From Archangium sp. (lineage in GTDB: Bacteria; Myxococcota; Myxococcia; Myxococcales; Myxococcaceae): a DNA stretch of 64,000 bases. The position numbers were made by a program, and so were the translations under genes. Each line of letters starts with the position of its first letter. The stretch's first letter is position 1. This document shows positions 25,575-33,646 of the stretch, one piece after another. The notes under the pieces are model-generated. The model had not been told where the DNA came from. It worked only from the letters and a program-made list of their open reading frames with translations, and searched no databases. The stretch covers positions 179,538-243,537 of the forward strand of contig JAUYRZ010000027.1 of NCBI GenBank assembly GCA_030695565.1, given 5' to 3'.

Positions 25575-25612
25575 CCTCCCTCTCCCCGAGAGGGAGAGGG
25601 TCGGGGAGAGGG
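25575..25612. repeat. Dispersed palindromic repeat, copy 5
   Basis: CCTCCCTCTCCCCGAG, then AGGGAGAGGGTCGGGGAGAGGGC. It lies in the 70-bp divergent region between the lipoprotein and the S9 peptidase starts. Confidence 0.85.
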
Positions 25613-25627
25613 CATTGGCCTTCGAGA

Positions 25628-27622
25628 ATGAGTACGAAGCGCTCCATGAACCCGAGACGCATTCTTCCCGTGCTGTGTCTGTTGGCTTCGTTCACCGCAT
25701 CTGCACAAGACGCCGGCATCCCGCTCATCTCGCGAGAGCTGCTCTTCGGAAACCCCGAACGAATTCGCCCCGGTCTGTCGCCCAACGGTGAGCAGCTCGC
25801 GTGGATCGCGCCCGACGAGAAGAACGTGATGCAGGTCTGGGTGCGCCCGCTCGCCGCGAAAGATGGCGCCGTCACGGTGACCGCCGACAAGAAGCGCGGC
25901 ATTCGCACGTACTCGTGGAGCGAAGACTCGAAGTCGATCCTCTACGCGCAGGACGCCGACGGCGACGAGAACTTCCACGTCTTCCAGGTCGACCTCGCGT
26001 CGAAGAACGTGCGCGATCTCACCCCGTGGCAGGGCGTGCGCGCCGCGGTTCTGGCCACCTCGCCGAAGCAGCCCAACGTCATCCTGGTGACGGCCAACGT
26101 GCGCAACCGCAAGTCGATGGACGTGTACCGGGTGTCGCTCGACACGGGCGCGGCGGTGCTGGACACCGAGAACCCGGGCGACGTGAACGGCTGGGGGGTC
26201 GACGCTGCGTTCCAGGTGCGCGCCGCGAACGCCACCACCCAAGAAGGCGGCACCGAAATTCGGGTGCGCGACTCGGTGAAGGCGCCGTGGAAGCCGCTCA
26301 TCACCGTGGGGCTCGAGGAGATCCTCTCCTTCGTCGACTTCACCGAAGACGGCCGGTCGATCATCATCGAGAGCTCCATCAACGCCGACACCGCGCGGCT
26401 GCTGGAGAAGAGCCTCAAGTCGGGCGCCGAGCGCGTGCTGGCCGCCAGCGAGAAGAGCGACGTGAACGGCACGCTCGACTACCCCAGCCGCCACGGGGTG
26501 CGCGGCGCGGCGTTCGACGTCGATGGGCGCATGAGCTGGGTGCCAGTCGAGCCGTCGGTGAAGGGCGATCTCGAGGCGTTGAAGGCCGGGCTGACCGGCG
26601 ACTTCTCGGTCAGCAGCATGGACGCAGCCGACACCAAGTGGATCGTCTCCGAGACCCGCGATCTCGGCCCGCTGCGCTATTGGCTGTACGAGCGCAAGGC
26701 GAAGAAGCTCGAGATCCTCTTCTCGGCGCAGCCGAAGCTCGAAGGCCTGCCGCTGGCCGCGATGAAGCCGATGATCATCACCGCGCGCGACGGGCTCAAC
26801 CTGCCCGCGTACCTCACGCTGCCGCCCGGCAAGGCACCGAAGGGGTTGCCGCTGGTGCTGCTGGTGCACGGTGGGCCGTGGGGCCGCGACACCTGGGGCC
26901 AGGCGTCCAGCGCGCAGTGGCTGGCGAACCGGGGCTACGCGGTGCTGCAGGTGAACTTCCGGGCCTCGACCGGCTACGGGAAGAAGTTCCTCAACGCAGG
27001 CAACCGGCAGTGGGGCCTCGCGATGCACGACGACCTGATCGACTCGGTCAACTGGGCGGTGAAGGAGGGCGTGGCCGACCCGAAGAAGGTGGCCATCATG
27101 GGTGGCAGCTACGGCGGTTACGCCACCCTCGCGGGTCTGGCCTTCACGCCTGACACCTTCGCCTGCGGCGTCGACATCGTGGGGCCGTCGAACATCTTCA
27201 CGCTGCTCAACAGCATCCCGCCGTACTGGGCCGCCTATCGCCGCCAGCTCGTCTCGCGCATGGGTGACCCCGACAACGCGCAGGACAAGGAGTTGCTCAC
27301 CCGCGCCTCGCCGCTGTTCTCGGCAGACAAGATCAAGGTTCCTTTGCTGATTGGCCAGGGCGCGAACGACCCGCGCGTGAAGCCGGCCGAGTCGGAGCAG
27401 ATCGTCGCGGCCATGGAGAAGAACGGGCTGCCGGTGACCTACGTGCTCTACCCCGACGAAGGGCACGGCTTTCAGCGCCCCGACAACCGCATCGACTTCT
27501 TCGCGCGCGCGGAAGGGTTCCTCGCGAAGTGCCTGGGTGGGCGTTTCGAGCCGTTGCCCAAAGACGGCAAGGTGCCCGGGTCGACCGCGCAGGTGAAGGT
27601 GGTCGCGGCGAAGAAGCCGTGA
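25628..27622 (+). CDS. S9-family prolyl-oligopeptidase-like peptidase, exported
   Basis: A 664-residue protein (ATG 25628; alternative ATG 25646). A signal peptide is visible (ILPVLCLLASFTASAQD). A beta-propeller-like N-terminal half has TolB-type motifs (YSWSEDSKSILYAQD). The C-terminal alpha/beta hydrolase domain has the catalytic Ser in MGGSYGGYATLAG, Asp in GQGANDPRVKP and His in YPDEGHGFQRPDN. HGGPWGRD supplies the oxyanion site. It resembles acylaminoacyl or dipeptidyl-peptidase-type enzymes that cleave short peptides in the periplasm. Confidence 0.9.
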   Translation: MSTKRSMNPRRILPVLCLLASFTASAQDAGIPLISRELLFGNPERIRPGLSPNGEQLAWIAPDEKNVMQVWVRPLAAKDGAVTVTADKKRGIRTYSWSEDSKSILYAQDADGDENFHVFQVDLASKNVRDLTPWQGVRAAVLATSPKQPNVILVTANVRNRKSMDVYRVSLDTGAAVLDTENPGDVNGWGVDAAFQVRAANATTQEGGTEIRVRDSVKAPWKPLITVGLEEILSFVDFTEDGRSIIIESSINADTARLLEKSLKSGAERVLAASEKSDVNGTLDYPSRHGVRGAAFDVDGRMSWVPVEPSVKGDLEALKAGLTGDFSVSSMDAADTKWIVSETRDLGPLRYWLYERKAKKLEILFSAQPKLEGLPLAAMKPMIITARDGLNLPAYLTLPPGKAPKGLPLVLLVHGGPWGRDTWGQASSAQWLANRGYAVLQVNFRASTGYGKKFLNAGNRQWGLAMHDDLIDSVNWAVKEGVADPKKVAIMGGSYGGYATLAGLAFTPDTFACGVDIVGPSNIFTLLNSIPPYWAAYRRQLVSRMGDPDNAQDKELLTRASPLFSADKIKVPLLIGQGANDPRVKPAESEQIVAAMEKNGLPVTYVLYPDEGHGFQRPDNRIDFFARAEGFLAKCLGGRFEPLPKDGKVPGSTAQVKVVAAKKP

Positions 27623-27635
27623 GAGCCTCGCAGCC

Positions 27636-27794
27636 ATGATCCTTCGAGCGCTGCTGGTCTTCGCGGTGGTCACCGGTTTTCTCACTGCGTGCGGCTCACC
27701 GAAGCCGCTCACGGAGAAGGAGATCTGCGGCGAGCAGGGGTGTGATGCCTGCGTCGGTCCCGCGTGTACGGCGACCGACGGCGGCACTCCGTAA
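27636..27794 (+). CDS. Cys-rich micro-lipoprotein
   Basis: A 52-residue frame, ATG 27636 to TAA 27792-27794. It reads MILRALLVFAVVTGF then the lipobox LTACGS, followed by a short tail with five more Cys-rich steps (EICGEQGCDACVGPACT). It starts 13 bp after the S9 peptidase stop. The lipobox and the C-x4-C-x2-C pattern make it likely to be real. Function unknown. Small lipoproteins of this kind are often missed by length cut-offs. Confidence 0.55.
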   Translation: MILRALLVFAVVTGFLTACGSPKPLTEKEICGEQGCDACVGPACTATDGGTP

Positions 27795-27800
27795 ACGCAC

Positions 27801-28214
27801 GTGCTCGTCGCGCCTCTCTCCACCAAGCACCTCGGTGAGCTCCAGCTGGCCACCGAGCGTGCGCTGCAGCAGTGGGCGAAGGGCGTCTTCGCCCCGACGG
27901 AGATCGTGTCGGCGATGGAGCGCATCTTGATCTTTCTGCGGCACAACGGCGGCGCGGCGCGGCAGGCAAGGCAGGTCGCTTCACTCGCCTTCATCATCGG
28001 AGAGCAGATCGTGCAGCTCGGCGGCTGGAGGTGGATGAGCGTGAGTGACGACGGCTCCGTGAACCCGGCCATCGTTTCTCCTGATGGCGCGCGTGCGTGC
28101 CTGGTGGTCGACGTGATGACCGTCCTGGTCGCAGGGGAGACGAAGGCGTCGTTGGGGGCGTTGGTGAAGGCATGCGTCGAGAACGAACATCACGCGCTGG
28201 TGGTGCTGGTGTGA
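27801..28214 (+). CDS. Unknown soluble protein
   Basis: A 137-residue protein with a GTG start at 27801, only 6 bp after the micro-lipoprotein stop. It has alternating helix and strand segments (LATERALQQWAKGVF, ARQVASLAFIIGEQIVQL, ACLVVDVMTVLVAG) and no recognised motif. The next gene starts within its stop codon, which supports coding. I do not recognise a family. Confidence 0.6.
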   Translation: MLVAPLSTKHLGELQLATERALQQWAKGVFAPTEIVSAMERILIFLRHNGGAARQARQVASLAFIIGEQIVQLGGWRWMSVSDDGSVNPAIVSPDGARACLVVDVMTVLVAGETKASLGALVKACVENEHHALVVLV

Positions 28215-28840
28215 GCCCGCTCGAGACCGCGATTCTGCAGCGCCTCACGCAGCTGCCGAAGACGGCACGCATGTGGGGCAGCCCCGAAGAGCTGGAGTGT
28301 GTCGCGCTGCACTTCACGCACGTGTTGTGGTGCAGCCGTTCACCGGAGTGGACCTTCGAGCAGACCTTCGAGCGGTGGAGGTCGCTGGGGGGGCCCTTCG
28401 CCGACGACCCCGATGAACACGCGAACATGCGCTCGAAGATGTGGGGCGAAGAGGAGACCCGTTCCCGCACCCAGGTGGTGGAGGGGTTCCTGGTGGTGTG
28501 GACCGGGCTCAAGCGGAACCCGGAGCGTGAGGCGGCCTTCGGCCCGTGGATAGAGCGTCTGCTCGATTTTCCCGAGCGGGCGGGTTCACCGGATCGCCTC
28601 AACATGGTGCTGTTTGCGCTGATGGGCTTCGTCGCGGCAGACCCCCAGCAGTACGTGGCGGCGCTCAGCCTCGAGCGTCATCGGATTGGTGGGCATGAGC
28701 TGCGCGCGTTGCCCGTGGTCGCACCGCCTGGCCCCACCGAAGCGGCGCTCACGTACACGCGGAATTTTCAGAGCTGGACGCGGGTGACCGAAGGCATCGC
28801 CACGGTGCTCAAGAGTCTTTCGCTGAACTCTTCGAGGTGA
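28211..28840 (+). CDS. Unknown soluble protein
   Basis: A 209-residue protein with a GTG start at 28211 that overlaps the stop of the upstream gene. The sequence is helical with many Trp and aromatic residues (LWCSRSPEWTFEQTFERWR, VVEGFLVVWTGLKRN). No signal peptide or known motif is visible. It forms a short operon with the 137-residue gene. It ends 22 bp before the stop of the convergent cytochrome gene. Confidence 0.6.
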   Translation: MSPLETAILQRLTQLPKTARMWGSPEELECVALHFTHVLWCSRSPEWTFEQTFERWRSLGGPFADDPDEHANMRSKMWGEEETRSRTQVVEGFLVVWTGLKRNPEREAAFGPWIERLLDFPERAGSPDRLNMVLFALMGFVAADPQQYVAALSLERHRIGGHELRALPVVAPPGPTEAALTYTRNFQSWTRVTEGIATVLKSLSLNSSR

Positions 28841-28862
28841 CGCTGAGCGGAGAGGGAGACAA

Positions 28863-30362
28863 CTATCGGCCGTGGCCGGGGCCGACGATCTTCTCGAGGT
28901 ACGCCTCGAAGTCGAACTGCGGTGAGTTCTCTCGATCGTGGCAGGTCACGCACGCCTTCGCGTCCGCGGCTCGCACGATGTTGGTCTTCATCGGCTGCTT
29001 CACGTGCGCATCACCCGGCCCGTGACATGACTCGCAGCCCACTTCTTCGCGGCCGGCGGTCTGATCGATGCGGCACACGCCCTGCGGCAACTTCCAGCCG
29101 GTGACGTGACAACCCACGCAGTCGAGGTGGTGCTGCTTGCCGACCTCCACCAGCGCCTTGTACGCGAGCGGGTGTTTGGTGGTCTTGAACACCGCTTCCG
29201 CCTCCGCATGGCAGGTCACGCAGGTGGCCGTGCCCACGACGCCGCGCAGCTCAGGCGTCGCAGGCGGGCACGAGACGCCGTTGGTCTTCGCCCACGCCAG
29301 GTTGATCTGCCCGACGTCGACGTCGTACTGCTTCTCCACCGCCTGCACCGCGGGATCCCGGGCGTAGTTCGACTCGAGGGGAATGAAGCGCGCGGTGACA
29401 GTCGCTTTGCCTTCCGGAATGGGCAGCGGCGTCTCGGCCAACAACGCGCGGCGGCTGATGATCTCCTCCAGCTTCGCCTTCCGCAGGCCCTTGAGCTCGT
29501 CTTTGAGCATCGGCTCGTTGACCTGGGCGCGCAGCAGCTCGATGCGTTGATCGAGCGCGGACAGCTCACGGTCTCGTTCGCCATCGCCCCGCAGCCACTC
29601 GACCCGACCGCCCTCTTTGAACGACACGTCGACGCGCAGCAGCGAGCGGCCCTTGCTCTGCACCTGCACCACCTTCGTCACGCCGCCCGCCATCCGGCTC
29701 TCTTCCGCGGCGAACTCGTGCTTCGAGCGCGAGGCGATGAAGAGATCGACCTGCGACGCATCGATCGATTCGCGCAGCAGCTCGGTGAACGGCAACGGCA
29801 CCATGGCCACCACGAAACGCGCGCCTGCTTTCCGGGCCTCATCAGCGAGGCTCCGCGCTGCAGCGGCCGTCGGCGCAGAGATGAGGCCCACGCCATCGAG
29901 CACCTTGAACGAGCCGCTGGCCAGCTCAGGCAAGTTCAGGTTCTGCCGGAACGCTGCCCCCCGCGCGTCATCGAGCGGCCCGGTCGCGCGCAGGTCGAGA
30001 CCCATCGCCTTCCACGACTGCGCCAGGGCTCTCGCCTTGCGCTCCTGCTGGGGCACTGCGTCTTCAGGCAGCTGGAGCGAACCGAACAGGCCGTCACCGG
30101 TGTCGATCAGGTGCACCGGGTCGCCGGCCTTGCGCGCCTCGGCCACCTGGAACGCCGCGCGCGAGATGCCGCCGCGCATGTTCTCGCTGCAGCCGCAGGG
30201 GCCTAAGTAGCCGCGCACCTCGGCGGTGAAGAACAGCGTCACTTTGTGCGGAACGGCGCTGCCACTCGGCGCGGGTTTCGCGGTCGTACAGCCCGCGAGC
30301 ACCAGCAGAACCGCTAGCAGTTCACCAGATGATGCTCTCGACCAGCTCGTCGACCTTCTCAC
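28863..30362 (-). CDS. Lipoprotein: UshA-like domain plus cytochrome c554-like tetraheme domain
   Basis: A 499-residue protein from a GTG at 30362 preceded by GGAGG (an ATG at 30380 is an alternative). The signal ends in a lipobox (VLLVLAGCTT). The N-terminal half has VTLFFTAEVRGYLGPCGCSE and HLIDTGDGLF, as in UshA/5'-nucleotidase-like proteins. The C-terminal half has four C-x-x-C-H heme sites (CVTCH, CVGCH, CESCH, CVTCH) in a cytochrome c554-like arrangement. Probably an outer-membrane or periplasmic electron carrier. It overlaps the response regulator 3' end. Confidence 0.82.
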   Translation of the reverse strand: MRRSTSWSRASSGELLAVLLVLAGCTTAKPAPSGSAVPHKVTLFFTAEVRGYLGPCGCSENMRGGISRAAFQVAEARKAGDPVHLIDTGDGLFGSLQLPEDAVPQQERKARALAQSWKAMGLDLRATGPLDDARGAAFRQNLNLPELASGSFKVLDGVGLISAPTAAAARSLADEARKAGARFVVAMVPLPFTELLRESIDASQVDLFIASRSKHEFAAEESRMAGGVTKVVQVQSKGRSLLRVDVSFKEGGRVEWLRGDGERDRELSALDQRIELLRAQVNEPMLKDELKGLRKAKLEEIISRRALLAETPLPIPEGKATVTARFIPLESNYARDPAVQAVEKQYDVDVGQINLAWAKTNGVSCPPATPELRGVVGTATCVTCHAEAEAVFKTTKHPLAYKALVEVGKQHHLDCVGCHVTGWKLPQGVCRIDQTAGREEVGCESCHGPGDAHVKQPMKTNIVRAADAKACVTCHDRENSPQFDFEAYLEKIVGPGHGR

Positions 30363-30738
30363 CAAGGGCCTCCAGGCCATGCGACTTCGAGAGGTAACCG
30401 TCGGCGCCGACCTGGCCTGCCAACTTTTCCAGCTCCTCGTCGCCCAGCGAGCTGAAGAGCACGATGGGAATGTCCTGGGTGTTGTACTCGTTCTTCAGGG
30501 TTCGGCAGATGTCCGCGCCCGTCGCCTCGGGCATGTGGATGTCCGTGAGGATCAGGTGCGGATGGAATTCGCTGAGCAGCCTTTCGAACTCCATCAACGT
30601 GGACGCTCCGCGGACGTCGTAGCCACGTTCTTCGAGTACGGCTTTCTCCATCTGCAGCGTGATCTCGCTGTCGTCGATGAGGAGGATTCGGCGCTTTTCC
30701 ACGCGAGTGCTGATAGTAGGGTGCGCCCGATTTTCCAA
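30322..30738 (-). CDS. Single-domain response regulator (CheY-like)
   Basis: A 138-residue receiver-only protein (ATG 30738; a GTG at 30702 is an alternative that leaves more room for the divergent promoter). The acidic pair lies in LLIDDSE, the phosphoacceptor Asp in LILTDIHMPEATG, the switch Ser in VLFSSLGDEE and the Lys in GYLSKSHG. All are intact. No output domain, so it probably acts by protein interaction. The kinase partner is not in the window. It overlaps the start of the cytochrome gene, which suggests co-transcription. Confidence 0.85.
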   Translation of the reverse strand: MENRAHPTISTRVEKRRILLIDDSEITLQMEKAVLEERGYDVRGASTLMEFERLLSEFHPHLILTDIHMPEATGADICRTLKNEYNTQDIPIVLFSSLGDEELEKLAGQVGADGYLSKSHGLEALGEKVDELVESIIW

Positions 30739-30749
30739 GAGGTCTTCCG

Positions 30750-31322
30750 ATGCGACTTGCCGTTCTTTCGTTGTCCCTGATCGCCGCGTTGGCCTCGACC
30801 CCTGCTTTGGCTGACTTGAAGGTCGGGTACGTCGACCTCCAGCGCGCTCTCCAGGAGGTCTCCGAGGGGCAGGCCGCCAAGTTCAAGCTCAAGAGCGAGA
30901 TCGACAAGCGAAAGGCCGAATTCGAGACCGAGCAGAAGAAGCTGCGGGAAGACGGCATGGTTCTTGACCGGCAGGCCTCGGCGATGAGCGAAGAGGTGCG
31001 CATCGAGAAGATGAAGCAGCTCCAGGGCCGGCTGATGCAGATCTCCGAGAAGGGCCAGAAGCTCCAGGTCGAGTTCGTGGAGAAGGAGCGCACCGAGCTC
31101 AAGAAGATCTTCGACAAGATGGACCCCATCGTCGCCGCGATCGCCAAACGCGAGGGGCTGGCCATGGTGTTCGAGAAGACCGACTCGGGGCTGGTGTTCG
31201 CCGAGTCGAACCTCGACGTCACCAACGAGCTGGTGCGCACCTACAACGAGAAGTTTCCGGTGAAGGGCGTGAAGACCCAGGCCGTACCTGCGACCGCGCC
31301 GAAGGACGCGCCCACGAAGTGA
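30750..31322 (+). CDS. OmpH/Skp-family periplasmic chaperone
   Basis: A 190-residue protein with a signal peptide (SLIAALASTPALADLK), the opening GYVDLQRALQEVSEGQ typical of OmpH/Skp, and a long charged coiled-coil middle. Skp chaperones outer-membrane proteins. It lies immediately upstream of lpxD, with the stop overlapping the lpxD GTG. This is the conserved skp-lpxD-fabZ-lpxA order of Gram-negative bacteria. bamA, which usually precedes skp, is not in the window. Confidence 0.85.
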   Translation: MRLAVLSLSLIAALASTPALADLKVGYVDLQRALQEVSEGQAAKFKLKSEIDKRKAEFETEQKKLREDGMVLDRQASAMSEEVRIEKMKQLQGRLMQISEKGQKLQVEFVEKERTELKKIFDKMDPIVAAIAKREGLAMVFEKTDSGLVFAESNLDVTNELVRTYNEKFPVKGVKTQAVPATAPKDAPTK

Positions 31323-32359
31323 CGACGGCCGCGCAGCTCGCAGCGTTGGTGGGCGGCACCGTGGAAGGCGACGGCGCGGTGCAGGTCACCGGCGTGGCGG
31401 GGCTGGATCAGGCGCAGGCCGGGCAGCTCTCTTTCTTCGGCAACCAGAAGTACAAGAAGGCGCTCGCCGCGACGAAGGCGTCGGTGGTGCTGGTGGCCCC
31501 AGGTGCGCCGCCCCGGGGTGAGAAGACGTACGTGGTGGTGCAGAACCCCCACCTCGCGTTTGCCCGGGTGGCGCAGACGTTCTCGCCCGCCAAGCAGCAT
31601 GCGCCCGGCATCTCGGTGAAGGCCACCGTGCACCCCAGCGCGAAGGTCGACGCCACTGCGACCGTGATGGACTTCGTGTCCATCGGAGCGGGAACCGTGG
31701 TCGGCCCCCGCGTGGTGCTCTTCCCCGGCGTGTACCTGGGCGAACAGGTCAGCATCGGGGAAGGCACGGTGCTCTCGGCCAACGTCTGCGTGCTCGATCG
31801 CTGCACCATCGGCGCGCGCTGCCTGCTGCACCCCAACGCGGTGATCGGCGCTGACGGCTTCGGCTTCGCGCTCGACATGTCGGTGCCCGAGCACGTGAAG
31901 ATTCCCCAGGCGGGCATCGTGCGCGTGGAAGACGACGTGGAGATCGGCGCCTGCTCGTGCGTCGACCGCGCGACGACGGGCGAGACGGTGGTGGGCCAGG
32001 GCTCGAAGATCGACAACCTGGTGCAGGTGGGCCACAACTCGACGGTGGGCCGGCTCTCGATTCTCTGCGCGCAGGTCGGGCTCGCGGGCACGACCGAGCT
32101 GGGCATGGGCGTGGTGCTCGCGGGGCAGGTCGGCGTGGCGGGTCACCTTCGCATCGGAGACATGGCGAAGGTCGGCGCGCAGGGGGGCGTGATCTCCGAC
32201 GTCGGCGATGGCGCGCAGGTGATGGGCTCACCCTCGATGCCCAGCCGCCCGTACATGCGCTCGAGCGCGCTTTTTCAGAAACTACCGGAGCTCCAACAGG
32301 AGCTGCGTGACCTCAAGAAACGTCTCGACGCGCTCGAGAAGGGAAAGACCTCACCATGA
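31319..32359 (+). CDS. lpxD: UDP-3-O-(3-hydroxyacyl)glucosamine N-acyltransferase
   Basis: A 346-residue left-handed beta-helix acyltransferase (GTG 31319). It catalyses the third step of lipid A synthesis. An N-terminal uridine-binding domain precedes the hexapeptide repeats. Visible motifs are GADGFGFA and LVQVGHNSTVG, which carries the catalytic His. A C-terminal coiled-coil tail ends in KKRLDALEKG. It is coupled to skp upstream and to fabZ downstream by 4-bp overlaps. Confidence 0.92.
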   Translation: MTTAAQLAALVGGTVEGDGAVQVTGVAGLDQAQAGQLSFFGNQKYKKALAATKASVVLVAPGAPPRGEKTYVVVQNPHLAFARVAQTFSPAKQHAPGISVKATVHPSAKVDATATVMDFVSIGAGTVVGPRVVLFPGVYLGEQVSIGEGTVLSANVCVLDRCTIGARCLLHPNAVIGADGFGFALDMSVPEHVKIPQAGIVRVEDDVEIGACSCVDRATTGETVVGQGSKIDNLVQVGHNSTVGRLSILCAQVGLAGTTELGMGVVLAGQVGVAGHLRIGDMAKVGAQGGVISDVGDGAQVMGSPSMPSRPYMRSSALFQKLPELQQELRDLKKRLDALEKGKTSP

Positions 32360-32805
32360 TGGACGTGAAAGAGATTCAGAAGCTGCTCGCGCACCGCTAC
32401 CCGTTCCTGCTGGTGGATCGCGTGCTGGAGATCGAAATCGGCAAGAAGCTGGTCGGCTTCAAGAACGTGACCATCAACGAGGAGTTCTTCCAGGGACACT
32501 TCCCCGGCCACCCGGTGATGCCGGGCGTGTTGATCCTCGAGGCGTTGGCGCAGGCCTGCGCGTTGCTGGCGTACAAGAGCTCGGGCCTCAACCCGGAGGA
32601 CCTCGTCATCTACTTGATGGCGATCGACAACGCGAAGTTCCGCAAGCCCGTGGTGCCCGGCGATCGGCTCACGCTCACCGCCGAAGTGGTGCGGGTCAAG
32701 GGCGTCATCTGGAAGCAGCGGGGTGTGGCCACGGTCGACGGCGCGGTGGTGGCCGAGGCCGACTTCCTGGCGACGGCGGTGAAGAAAGGGCAGGCCGCCC
32801 TGTGA
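32356..32805 (+). CDS. fabZ: 3-hydroxyacyl-[acyl-carrier-protein] dehydratase
   Basis: A 149-residue hot-dog-fold enzyme that dehydrates 3-hydroxyacyl-ACP in fatty acid elongation. Catalytic His is in GHFPGHPVMPGVLILEA and the Glu/Gln follow in LEALAQACALL. The N-terminal YPFLLVDRVLEIE is the FabZ signature. It lies between lpxD and lpxA, the standard lipid A locus. Its stop overlaps the GTG of lpxA. Confidence 0.94.
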   Translation: MMDVKEIQKLLAHRYPFLLVDRVLEIEIGKKLVGFKNVTINEEFFQGHFPGHPVMPGVLILEALAQACALLAYKSSGLNPEDLVIYLMAIDNAKFRKPVVPGDRLTLTAEVVRVKGVIWKQRGVATVDGAVVAEADFLATAVKKGQAAL

Positions 32806-33575
32806 GCATCCACCCCACGGCCATCGTCGCTCCGGGCGCTGTCATTCACGAGACGGCGGAGATCGGCCCGTACGCGATCATCGGCGCGCAGGTGCGCATC
32901 GGCGCAGGCACCAGCATCGGCGCGCACACCGTCGTCGATGGCGACACCATCATCGGCGAGCGCAACCGCATCTTTCATCTCGCCTCGATCGGCGCGCCTC
33001 CGCAGGATCTCAAATACGCGGGCGAGAACACCAAGCTGGTGGTCGGCGACGACAACCAGATTCGCGAGTTCACCACCCTGCACACCGGCACCATCGGGGG
33101 CGGGGGCCTCACCCGCATCGGCAGCAAGAACCTCTTCATGGCGTACTCGCACGTGGCGCACGACTGCATCGTGGGCAACGGCTGCGTGCTGGCCAACGCC
33201 GCCACCCTGGCGGGGCACGTCGAGGTAGGCGACCACTGCACGCTGGGTGGGTTGTCAGCGGTGCACCAGTTCAGCCGCATCGGGAAGCACGCCTTCCTCG
33301 CCGGCGGCACGATGGCCGTGATGGACGTGCCCCCGTACTGCATCGCGCAGGGGGATCGCGCTGAGCTGGCCGGGCCGAACTCGGTGGGGCTCAAGCGGCA
33401 TGGGTACACCGACGAGCAGCAGACGCGCATCAAAGACGCGTACCGGGTGCTCTTCCGCTCGAAGATGGGGCTCAACGAGGCGCTCTCTCAACTGCAGGCC
33501 GAGATGGGCCAGCACCCCGAGATCGCGGTGCTCCTCGAGTTCATCACCAACAGCAAGCGCGGCATCACCCGCTGA
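32802..33575 (+). CDS. lpxA: Acyl-ACP--UDP-N-acetylglucosamine O-acyltransferase
   Basis: A 257-residue hexapeptide-repeat enzyme (GTG 32802) that catalyses the first step of lipid A synthesis. It starts SIHPTAIVAPGAVIHETAEI, with catalytic His in MAYSHVAHDCIVGNG and family motifs QFSRIGKHAFLAGG and GLKRHGYTDEQ. Usual length is 255-265. It follows fabZ with an overlap. After the stop come a 13-bp tandem repeat and a dispersed repeat before lpxI. Confidence 0.93.
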   Translation: MSIHPTAIVAPGAVIHETAEIGPYAIIGAQVRIGAGTSIGAHTVVDGDTIIGERNRIFHLASIGAPPQDLKYAGENTKLVVGDDNQIREFTTLHTGTIGGGGLTRIGSKNLFMAYSHVAHDCIVGNGCVLANAATLAGHVEVGDHCTLGGLSAVHQFSRIGKHAFLAGGTMAVMDVPPYCIAQGDRAELAGPNSVGLKRHGYTDEQQTRIKDAYRVLFRSKMGLNEALSQLQAEMGQHPEIAVLLEFITNSKRGITR

Positions 33576-33578
33576 AGT

Positions 33579-33610
33579 CACGCTGAACTCACACGCTGAA
33601 CTCACACGCT
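33579..33610. repeat. 13-bp tandem repeat, about 2.5 units
   Basis: Unit CACGCTGAACTCA at 33579-33591 and 33592-33604, then CACGCT. It sits between the lpxA stop and the dispersed repeat that precedes lpxI. Confidence 0.85.
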
Positions 33611-33646
33611 CTCCCTCCCCGAGGGGGAGAGGGTTGGGGAGAGGGC
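33609..33646. repeat. Dispersed palindromic repeat, copy 6
   Basis: GCTCTCCCTCCCCGAGGGGG-type arms followed by AGAGGGTTGGGGAGAGGGC. Its end (GGGGAGAGGG) lies directly before the putative TTG start of lpxI and may serve as its ribosome-binding site. Confidence 0.85.

Noticed and set aside
25433..28072. An 879-codon minus-strand open frame
   Set aside because: It is antisense to the S9 peptidase, has low-complexity His/Arg/Val composition and no motif. This is typical of high-GC shadow frames.
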